A stretch of 64,000 nucleotides of DNA from Acidimicrobiia bacterium. Lineage in GTDB: Bacteria; Actinomycetota; Acidimicrobiia; Acidimicrobiales; Poriferisodalaceae. Of the stretch, positions 50,005-57,113 are shown in pieces (position 1 is the first letter of the stretch; every line of letters begins with the position of its first letter). The stretch lies in the NCBI GenBank assembly GCA_022821985.1, contig JAJECP010000022.1, positions 1 through 64,000 of the forward strand, given 5' to 3'. The notes under the pieces are model-generated. The model was not told the origin of the DNA. It ran no database searches and worked only from the letters and a program-made list of their open reading frames with translations. A program made the position numbers and the translations under genes.

Positions 50005-50388
50005 ATGGGCAGGCAACTGACTGAACTCATCGAGGCTGCGCCGTGGCGCGAGGCCGTGACCTATCGGGACACGTGGCCGCACGAGTACGTGCTGAGCGAG
50101 AAGGACGACCAGCGGGACCTGCTCGCGGCGGTCTGCGCCCGGTTCCACGCCGGCGAGGGCGTCACGGGGCGCTTCTTCCGCATGTCGAATACGTACCTGT
50201 TCGTCGGCGATCACAAGTACTGGCTGATGACCGACTACCGCAAGATCAGCCCGCTCGCCGGCGAAGACAACTACGTCATCAACCGAGCCCGCCTGTACCG
50301 CGACCGGCGAGACTTCGTGATCCAGCCCGGCGACACCGGCCGCCACGACGACTACCCGACATCGCCGGCGACGCAGCCCATCGACTGA
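50005..50388 (+). CDS. Conserved hypothetical protein (127 aa)
   Basis: This 127-residue protein starts MGRQLTELIEAAPWREAVTYRDTWPHEYVLSEKDDQRDLLAAVCARFHAGEGVTGRFFRMSNTYLFVGDHKYWLMTDY. I recall close relatives in many bacteria annotated as hypothetical. No catalytic motif is evident; the alternation of aromatic strands and helices suggests an alpha+beta fold. It starts behind a GAGG sequence, just after the VapC gene and before a PD-(D/E)XK protein, so it may belong to an accessory island. Confidence 0.68.
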   Translation: MGRQLTELIEAAPWREAVTYRDTWPHEYVLSEKDDQRDLLAAVCARFHAGEGVTGRFFRMSNTYLFVGDHKYWLMTDYRKISPLAGEDNYVINRARLYRDRRDFVIQPGDTGRHDDYPTSPATQPID

Positions 50389-50468
50389 GAGAGAACGTCG
50401 CACTGCACTGCGCTAATGAATACTTGCGCGAAATAGATTCTGCGGCACCGCTCATCGACTGAGAGAGA
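50379..50468 (+). repeat. 16-bp direct repeat, 74 bp apart
   Basis: CATCGACTGAGAGAGA occurs at 50379-50394, over the stop codon of the 127-residue gene, and at 50453-50468, over the ribosome-binding region of the next gene. It may be a duplication footprint or an insertion scar. Confidence 0.5.
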
Positions 50469-50476
50469 GCATCACC

Positions 50477-51571
50477 GTGGAAGACGATCACTCGCTGCTG
50501 GCGCACCTAGTTTCCAAACTGACTCCCCAGGTGGAAGACGCCGCGACCGATGCGCTCGCATACATCCTGAACCAGTCGGAGTTGTGCCGAGCGGCGCTTG
50601 GCTCACTCGTGAGCGAGAGCGGACATCAGATGCGGTCCATGCACCGGGCAAGTACCCAGGTGACCGTCTTCGATGGGGGACGGCTAGATCTCGTCGGCTA
50701 CGACGCCGACGGCGCGATTCGGCTGATCATTGAATCGAAGTTCTGGGCAGCGTTGCTGAGCGGCCAGGCAAGCGGATATGTCAAGCACCTGGCAGCCGAC
50801 AAAGCCGGCGCGACCTTGTTGTTCGTAGCACCCGAGGTTCGACGTGAGACGCTCTGGGCCAAGATCAGAGGGCAATTCGACGATGCACCAGATCTGAGTC
50901 TCGGGTCGGATCGCGCCGTCGGCCCGTTGAAGGTGGCGGATGTCAGCGACTCCCAGCGGACCGATGCCCAATGGCGCGTGGCGCTAACCAGTTGGTACGC
51001 GCTGCTCAACCACCTTGAGCCCGTTGATTTGTCGATGACGTCCAACATTCGGCAGCTGAGGAGCCTGGCGAACGCCGAGGATGACAAGGCGATCGCGCCC
51101 CTGCACGCAGAGGACTTCAATCCGGCAATACCTCGCCGACACTTGGATTTCTGCCGGATCGTCGATGACGTCGTGGATGCGCACGGTCGACGGCAAGGCT
51201 GGATGACGACGGAGGGGCTGAGGGCGACGCCTCAATACGACGGTTATCTGCGGTTCTTCAGGTTCTGCACAAGCGACGGCAGTCTCCGGTCATCAGATCT
51301 TGCGCTGTACTTCAGCTGCCACCAGTGGGCGAAGACGAGTACCACTCCACTCTGGCTGCGGGTCTGGCGCAACAGGGACAAGGAAATCGACGCCATTCGC
51401 AGTGCAGAACCCGAAGTCGAACACTCCTGGACCCCAGGCGATCACCTATGGATAGCGCTGCGGTTGCTGACCGGTATCGAGTACGCCGATGTTCTCGAAG
51501 ACGTCGTTGAACAGGTGGAGCGTGTCCGCGACATCATTATTCAGGCTCTTGAGAGCGGCGAGACGAGCTAG
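50477..51571 (+). CDS. PD-(D/E)XK nuclease superfamily protein
   Basis: This 364-residue protein has an N-terminal nuclease core with D71 (GGRLDLVGY) and E86-S-K88 (IRLIIESKFWA), the PD-(D/E)XK pattern, followed by YVKHLAADKAGATLLFVAP. The C-terminal 200 residues are alpha/beta and unassigned. Family members I recall are annotated as hypothetical or PD-(D/E)XK proteins and are frequently seen near defence genes. It starts at GTG 50477. Nucleic-acid cleavage is inferred only from the motif. Confidence 0.72.
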   Translation: MEDDHSLLAHLVSKLTPQVEDAATDALAYILNQSELCRAALGSLVSESGHQMRSMHRASTQVTVFDGGRLDLVGYDADGAIRLIIESKFWAALLSGQASGYVKHLAADKAGATLLFVAPEVRRETLWAKIRGQFDDAPDLSLGSDRAVGPLKVADVSDSQRTDAQWRVALTSWYALLNHLEPVDLSMTSNIRQLRSLANAEDDKAIAPLHAEDFNPAIPRRHLDFCRIVDDVVDAHGRRQGWMTTEGLRATPQYDGYLRFFRFCTSDGSLRSSDLALYFSCHQWAKTSTTPLWLRVWRNRDKEIDAIRSAEPEVEHSWTPGDHLWIALRLLTGIEYADVLEDVVEQVERVRDIIIQALESGETS

Positions 51572-51683
51572 CTGGCTGTTGGCGCAGGTGAGGAAGCCGG
51601 GAGAGCCGATCAGGCTGCCGGGTCCGTAACTGACCCGGACTAGTCCCGCTGCGGGCTTCATCGTCGTCGGCAAGGATGGCGGG

Positions 51684-52466
51684 ATGAGTTTGTTGTCGTT
51701 TGAGCTGCCTTCGTTGGAGACGATTGAGCTGGAGCCTGATGGGGAGACGCTTCGGGTTTGGTTGAACCGGCCGGAGTCGCGCAATGCGCACAACCAGCTG
51801 ATGATCCGCGAGGTGGGGGATCTGTTTCTGGCGTTGAACGGGCAGACACAGTTTCGGGTGGTGGTGCTCGGTGGGCGGGGGAAGTCGTTCTGCGCCGGTG
51901 CTGATCGCAAGGAGCAGCCACCGTCGGCCGCGAACGACCGCGAGGCCCGTTACATCAACCAGCTGGGCCGACGGGCGGCTCGGGCCATCGAGGATTGCGA
52001 AGCGGTCACGATCGCTCGGGTGCACGGGCATGCCATCGGTGGCGGGTGCTGCTTTGCTACGAGCTGCGACTTCCGCATCAGCGAGGCCGACGCGTTGTGG
52101 TACGTGCCCGAGGTGGAGCTGGGTGTGCCGTTGCCGTGGGGTGCCACGCCCCGGCTGATCGCAGAACTGGGCATGTCACGTGCGCGCCAGTTCGTGATGA
52201 CCAGCGAGCGCATCGACGGGCGGCGGGCCGCCGAGTGGGGATTGGCGCATGAGGTGTGCGAGGGCGATGACGAGCTGGATGCGGCCGTCGTCCGCTGGGT
52301 TGCACGCTTGCTGGATCTGCCCTCACTGTCGGTGCAGATGGCCAAGCATCAGTTGCGGGGTTACGCCCAGATCACCCGGTTGGGCGACCTCTCCGAGTTC
52401 GACGGCGACGCCTCCGCCAGGTCAATCACCAGCGAGGACGCCAAAGCCCGCTTCGGCACGTTCTAG
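51684..52466 (+). CDS. Enoyl-CoA hydratase/isomerase family protein
   Basis: This 260-residue crotonase-fold protein has the oxyanion-hole segments GRGKSFCAGADRKE (about 55-68) and HAIGGGCCFATSCDFRIS (about 117-134). It shows PEVELGVPLPWGA in place of the usual E-rich substrate loop, so the exact reaction (hydratase, isomerase or hydrolase) is open. It starts at ATG 51684. It is followed convergently by the double-CMD gene. Confidence 0.87.
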   Translation: MSLLSFELPSLETIELEPDGETLRVWLNRPESRNAHNQLMIREVGDLFLALNGQTQFRVVVLGGRGKSFCAGADRKEQPPSAANDREARYINQLGRRAARAIEDCEAVTIARVHGHAIGGGCCFATSCDFRISEADALWYVPEVELGVPLPWGATPRLIAELGMSRARQFVMTSERIDGRRAAEWGLAHEVCEGDDELDAAVVRWVARLLDLPSLSVQMAKHQLRGYAQITRLGDLSEFDGDASARSITSEDAKARFGTF

Positions 52467-52530
52467 CTGCGGGCGTCGATCACGACGATCCCGTCGCAGC
52501 GCCAGCTGTGGGCATGAGATTTGTGCAGCG

Positions 52531-53361
52531 TTAGCTGCGAGCGTCGATTTTGCCGTAGGCCTTCTTCATTGCTTGATAGCCCTCGACGGCGCGGGGGATG
52601 CCGCCGTAGATGGTCATCTGCACCATGATCTCTTCGATCTCGGTGCGTGTCAGCCCGTGGTTGAGGCCCGCCGGCACGTGGAACGCCAGCTCGTCGGTGC
52701 GGCTCAGCACAGTCAGGATCGCGATGACCACGATGCTGCGGTCTCGCCGAGACAGCTCGTCCCGTGACCAGAGGTCTCCGAAAGCCCAGTGATAGGCGAT
52801 GCGCCCGACCTCGCCGAGGTGCTCGACAAGGCGTGCCATGTCCTCGGAAGGATCACCCGACGCGCGGCCGGCCGTGAGCGTGCTGCGTACCTCGGCCGCG
52901 CGGCGCTCCCGCTCATCGTCATCGAGCTCAGCGGCGCCCGAACGCTCAGGCAGCCGATCGACCTCGTCGAGTGTGCGGAACCGTTCGTCGACCACCCGGG
53001 ATGCCGCCATTGCCATCGGGAAGCCGGCGTAGGCGGCCACCTGGATCAGGACCTCTTCGATCTCAGTGCGCGTCAGGCCGTGGTTCAGGCCGACCTCCGT
53101 GTGCAGAGACAGCTCCTCGCTTGAACCGATCGTGGCGAGCACCGTAATCACGATCAGGCTGCGGTCACGGCGCGACAGCTCGGGCCGCGACCACACGTCG
53201 CCCATCACCACGTCGAAGGCAAACGTGCCCAGAGCGCCGAGGCGCCGGGTCATCGACCGCTGCGCTCGCTCGGGGTCGACTTCCCCGTTGGTGAATCGCT
53301 CGTACACCTCGAATGCCGCCGCCCGTCGTTCGGCGTGCGTGCGTGATCCGGTTGTCGACAT
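52531..53361 (-). CDS. Carboxymuconolactone decarboxylase family protein, two CMD domains
   Basis: This protein of about 276 residues contains two CMD domains. Both have the core (L/R)SRRDRS(L/I)(I/V)VI.(V/I)L followed by H(T/V)..GLNHGLTRTEIEE, at about residues 60-120 and 205-265. Neither carries the CxxC of AhpD peroxidases, so the protein is closer to PcaC-like decarboxylases or uncharacterised CMD proteins. ATG 53361 is preceded by GGGAG. It is a fused duplication rather than two genes. Confidence 0.85.
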   Translation of the reverse strand: MSTTGSRTHAERRAAAFEVYERFTNGEVDPERAQRSMTRRLGALGTFAFDVVMGDVWSRPELSRRDRSLIVITVLATIGSSEELSLHTEVGLNHGLTRTEIEEVLIQVAAYAGFPMAMAASRVVDERFRTLDEVDRLPERSGAAELDDDERERRAAEVRSTLTAGRASGDPSEDMARLVEHLGEVGRIAYHWAFGDLWSRDELSRRDRSIVVIAILTVLSRTDELAFHVPAGLNHGLTRTEIEEIMVQMTIYGGIPRAVEGYQAMKKAYGKIDARS

Positions 53362-53488
53362 CGTCGTCTCCCTGCGCCTGATCGTCTTCGTGCCAGCGCT
53401 CGTCATCATCGCCGCGATCGCGCCCGTCGTGCCTGACTTGCGGAAATTCGGCAGCCGGCCCGCTGTTCGAAGTGAGCCGATCGCGCTA

Positions 53489-54253
53489 CTAGAGCTCGCC
53501 GGGCTCTTTACCGGGCAGGTACGTCACCGGCAGGTTCGTGAGGCGCCGCACCCGTGACGGCAGGTCGGCGCCGACCAGTCGTGAGGCCCCTGCCGGCAGG
53601 GTCGACAGGATGATGCCGTCGAAGCTGGAGCGTGACAGCACCGCCTGGATCGCCCGCAGCGGATCAGGGTCGCCGAGCTCACCGGTCGCGGCGTAGGACG
53701 CGGCTGCGATCTTCGCAAGCTGGGCGTCGAGACGCTTCTGTGCCTGCTCCATGCCCAACGTGTCGGGCCCCAGGTAGTCCGCGGCGGGCACGTGCTCGGA
53801 CGGGATCCCCGTCACGGGGTCGGCTGCGAGCATCGAGAGCCGGCGCGCCCGCGCATAGCTCTTCGAATGCGTCATCGGCACCAGCAGGTGGAACTCGCAC
53901 GGGCCGTGGGAATTCAGCCGATCGATCTCGGCAACGACCTCGCCGGTGCCCAGCGTCTGGTTGGCCACGATGAGCCAGCGCGTCACCTCCACATCGGGCG
54001 CGCCCGGCGTCAGGCCAGGCCGCATCCTGTCGACGCGGAACGCCACCCGCAGCTTGATGCGGTAGAGGGCGATCTCGCCTTCCACGATCATCACGTCGCG
54101 CTCTTCGACGTGGGCCACCGACAGATCGCGGATCGTCTTGGTGGCCTCGGCAACTCCTCGACGTGCCGCATCCTCCCAAGAAATCCGGCTTGCCGCGACC
54201 AGCGTGATGACCTTCTCGACAGCGTTGCGGTTGCGCTGAGGTGATTCGTTCAA
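53489..54253 (-). CDS. Dodecin domain fused to a universal-stress-like domain
   Basis: About 254 residues. Residues about 10-75 (VEKVITLVAASRISWEDAARRGVAEATKTIRDLSVAHVEERDVMIVEGEIALYRIKLRVAFRVD) are a complete dodecin domain. After a linker, residues about 85-254 (VTRWLIVANQTLGTGEVVAEI, FHLLVPMTH, DGIILSTLPAG, RRLTNLPVTYLPG) resemble the Rossmann-like USP domains common in Actinobacteria. Dodecins form flavin- or CoA-binding dodecamers, so this could display 12 USP domains. The start is uncertain: TTG 54253 fits the dodecin N-terminus but is unusual; upstream GTGs are possible. It is divergent to a stand-alone dodecin. Confidence 0.75.
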   Translation of the reverse strand: MNESPQRNRNAVEKVITLVAASRISWEDAARRGVAEATKTIRDLSVAHVEERDVMIVEGEIALYRIKLRVAFRVDRMRPGLTPGAPDVEVTRWLIVANQTLGTGEVVAEIDRLNSHGPCEFHLLVPMTHSKSYARARRLSMLAADPVTGIPSEHVPAADYLGPDTLGMEQAQKRLDAQLAKIAAASYAATGELGDPDPLRAIQAVLSRSSFDGIILSTLPAGASRLVGADLPSRVRRLTNLPVTYLPGKEPGEL

Positions 54254-54373
54254 GGTGCCGACCTGTTCGGTGTGGGGCTCGTTCCTGCGAGCGATCCAGT
54301 GTGCTCCGGTGGGGCAGACTGTAGGGCACACCACGTTCGTGCGGCACACAGCGCGCCGCCGGGGGAGAATCCA

Positions 54374-54583
54374 ATGAGCAGCGTCTACAACGTGATCGAG
54401 CTGATCGGCACCAGCGAGGAGTCGTGGGAGAAGGCGACGCAGAACGCCATCACCGAGGCCTCGAAGACCCTGCGAGATCTGCGGGTAGCCGAGGTTGTCG
54501 AGCAGGACGTCGTGATCGAGGGCGGCGCGATCGCAGCCTTCCGTACCAAGGTGCGGCTGTCGTTCAAGCACGAGTCGCCTTGA
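54374..54583 (+). CDS. Dodecin
   Basis: This 69-residue small dodecin (VYNVIELIGTSEESWEKATQNAITEASKTLRDLRVAEVVEQDVVIEGGAIAAFRTKVRLSFKHE) has the full family signature. Its dodecameric shell stores riboflavin/FMN or CoA. ATG 54374 follows GGGGGAG. It is divergent, with a 120-bp gap, to a gene whose N-terminus is also a dodecin, so the two could co-assemble. Confidence 0.93.
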   Translation: MSSVYNVIELIGTSEESWEKATQNAITEASKTLRDLRVAEVVEQDVVIEGGAIAAFRTKVRLSFKHESP

Positions 54584-54653
54584 GCCGCCGCAGCGCTAGC
54601 GGGCGGTCATCAGGCACGCCCGGGAACCGAGCCCGCGAAGGCCGCACGCTTCG

Positions 54654-57104
54654 ATGACCGCGCGCGGTCTTGACGGCATCCGTGTCGTCGAGCTGGGACA
54701 GATGGTGGCGGCTCCGTGGACGGCCAAGCTGCTCGCCGACCTTGGCGCCGACGTCATCAAGGTCGAGCCGCCGCAGGGCGACGCTGCGCGCCGTCGCGGG
54801 CCATTCGCTGCTGACCGTGAGCGTCCTGATTCCCAGATCGTCCCCGATGCCGGCTCTGAGCTGACGGGTGGACTGTTCGCTGCCATCAACACGAACAAGC
54901 GCGGCATCGTGGTGGACCTCGCCCGGCCAGACGGCCGCGCAACATTGCAACAGCTGCTCGCCGACGCAGACCTGTTCATCCACGATCTGGCGCCGGCAAC
55001 AGCGACTGCGCACAGCCTCACAGCAGAACCGCTGCGGGCGCAGCATCCGTCGCTGGTCACGATGTCGATCACGCCATTCGGGCAGACCGGTCCGTATGCG
55101 GACTGGCGAGCGACCGAGCTGCAGGTCGTTCACGGCGGCGGCTGGGGCTGGCTTACCCCCGGCTGCGTGGCCGATCCCGAGCTGCCCCCGCTGAAGCCCC
55201 ACGGCCACCAAGCTGCCTTCCAGTCGGGCTTCGCGGCTGCATGCGCATCGCTCGCCGCCGTCGACCGTGCACAGCGCACCGGTCGCGGCGAGCACGTCGA
55301 CTTCGCCCAGATGTCCTACGTCGTCGGCATGCTGGAAGCAGCGTTCATCAGCTGGTCGTACCGGGGCGAGAACCCCAGCCGCCTCGGTGCTCGCATTCTC
55401 AACCCGTGGGGGATCTTTCCGACCAGCGACGGGCACATCTTCCTGGTGTGCGTCGAGGCCGATCAGTGGGAGCGGCTGAAGGACTTCATGGGCCGGCCGG
55501 AGTGGGCCGACATGGACATATTCGACACGCTCGAGGGTCGCTTCGAGAACGAAGACCTGCTGCGCATGTGGCTCGGCGAGTGGATCGCTGCGCAGCCGGT
55601 GACGGAGCTGTTTCATCGGGGCCAGGCAGAGCGGCTGGCGTTTGCCCCGGTGAACACGGTGGCGCAGATGGCCGCCGACCCGCACCTGGCAGCCCGCGAC
55701 TTCCTCGTCACCTACGAACAGCCGGGGCTGGGAGACATCACCGTGCCGGGCGCGCCGTCGCGGCTCACGAATTCGTGGTGGTCCATCCGCCGACCGGCAC
55801 CGTCGCTGGGCGAGCACAGCGGCGCTTCATTTGCCGCGACCGACACAGCGACGGCATCACTGCCAGCACCTTCGCCTGCATCTTCGAACACACCGTCGAG
55901 CCGCCCGCTCGACGGCGTCACGGTGGCGGACTTCACCTGGGTCTGGGCGGGTCCCTACTGCACGCTGCACCTGGCGCACCTCGGCGCCACGGTGATCAAG
56001 GTGGAATCGTCGGCCCGGCCCGATCTCGGCCGCCGTCTGCCGACGCAGTCGGGCCGTCACACGCCGACGCTCGACACCAACGGCTACTTCAACCAATACG
56101 GCCAAGGCAAGCAGAGCATCACCATCGACCTGGGCATTCCCGAAGGGCGTGCACTGGCGAAGCGCTTGGCGCTGTCGTGCGACCTGGTGGTGTCCAACTA
56201 CGCCACCGGCGTCATGGACGGATGGGGTCTCGGCTACAAGGCCCTGGCCGCAGAGCGTCCCGACGTGATCGTGGGCGCCATCAGCGGCTACGGCCACCAT
56301 GGGCCGTACCAGTCCTACATGGGCTACGGACCCACCACCGGGCCGCTGTCGGGCCTCGCATCGATGACCGGCTACCCCGGAGCAGACGCAGACGAGCTCG
56401 GTGTGTCGCTCGGCGACCCGGCGGCCGGGATTGCCACGGCGTACGCGCTGGTCGCCGCGCTCGTGGCGCGGCGACGCACCGGCGAGGGTCAGTTCATCGA
56501 CACGTCGATGTGGGAGGCCACCACGGCGTGCACCGTTGAGGGTTGGATGGAATGGGTGATGCGGGGCACGCAGCCGGATCCGATGGGCAACCTCGACCCC
56601 CTGTGGTCTCCGCACAACCTGTATCGCTGTGCCGGCAACGACGACTGGATAGCCGTCTGCTGCGTCGACGAAGCCGAGTGGGCTGCGCTGGCGAGGATCA
56701 CCGGCATCGATCCCGACGACGAGCGATTCGCCACCGCCGCCGACCGCAAGGCCAATGAGGCCGAGCTCGACAAGCTCATCGGCGCGTGGACCCGTGAGCG
56801 TGACCAGTGGGACATCACCGAGCTGCTGCAAGCTGCCGGCGTGCCCGCCTTCCCCTCGCTCAGCTCACGCTCACTCGAAGTCAACCCGCACCTCGCCGAG
56901 CGCGGGCTGATCGAGCGCCTGGATCACCCGGTCGTGGGCCAGATGAGCCACGTCGGCATCCCGTGGCTCCTCTCCGACGGCACCAATGGCGTGCGCTCGC
57001 CCGCTCCCACGCTCGGCCAGCACACGCACGAGGTGCTCACCGGACTGCTCGGGCTCAACCCCGCCGAGATCGCAGCGCTCGAAGCGGCAGGCGCCCTGCG
57101 CTGA
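54654..57104 (+). CDS. CaiB/BaiF-family CoA transferase, two fused domains
   Basis: This 816-residue protein holds two complete family III CoA-transferase units. Unit 1 (about 1-395) begins LDGIRVVELGQMVAAPWTAKLLADLGADVIKVEPP; unit 2 (about 415-816) begins LDGVTVADFTWVWAGPYCTLHLAHLGATVIKVES. The catalytic aspartate is present in unit 2 (D588 in LGDPAAG) but is replaced by His in the matching part of unit 1 (PHGHQAAF), so probably only one half is catalytic. The enzyme moves CoA between carboxylates. A molybdopterin oxidoreductase follows 9 nt downstream, suggesting a shared pathway. Confidence 0.9.
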   Translation: MTARGLDGIRVVELGQMVAAPWTAKLLADLGADVIKVEPPQGDAARRRGPFAADRERPDSQIVPDAGSELTGGLFAAINTNKRGIVVDLARPDGRATLQQLLADADLFIHDLAPATATAHSLTAEPLRAQHPSLVTMSITPFGQTGPYADWRATELQVVHGGGWGWLTPGCVADPELPPLKPHGHQAAFQSGFAAACASLAAVDRAQRTGRGEHVDFAQMSYVVGMLEAAFISWSYRGENPSRLGARILNPWGIFPTSDGHIFLVCVEADQWERLKDFMGRPEWADMDIFDTLEGRFENEDLLRMWLGEWIAAQPVTELFHRGQAERLAFAPVNTVAQMAADPHLAARDFLVTYEQPGLGDITVPGAPSRLTNSWWSIRRPAPSLGEHSGASFAATDTATASLPAPSPASSNTPSSRPLDGVTVADFTWVWAGPYCTLHLAHLGATVIKVESSARPDLGRRLPTQSGRHTPTLDTNGYFNQYGQGKQSITIDLGIPEGRALAKRLALSCDLVVSNYATGVMDGWGLGYKALAAERPDVIVGAISGYGHHGPYQSYMGYGPTTGPLSGLASMTGYPGADADELGVSLGDPAAGIATAYALVAALVARRRTGEGQFIDTSMWEATTACTVEGWMEWVMRGTQPDPMGNLDPLWSPHNLYRCAGNDDWIAVCCVDEAEWAALARITGIDPDDERFATAADRKANEAELDKLIGAWTRERDQWDITELLQAAGVPAFPSLSSRSLEVNPHLAERGLIERLDHPVVGQMSHVGIPWLLSDGTNGVRSPAPTLGQHTHEVLTGLLGLNPAEIAALEAAGALR

Positions 57105-57113
57105 GCCCTTTCG

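Noticed and set aside
51618..51655. Hairpins CCGGGT/ACCCGG and CCCGC/GCGGG after the PD-(D/E)XK gene as a terminator
   Set aside because: Short stems common in GC-rich DNA and no T-run.
53489..54571. Longer N-terminus (about 106 extra residues) for the dodecin-USP fusion
   Set aside because: The extra part reads through the divergent promoter region and over the dodecin gene and is not protein-like.
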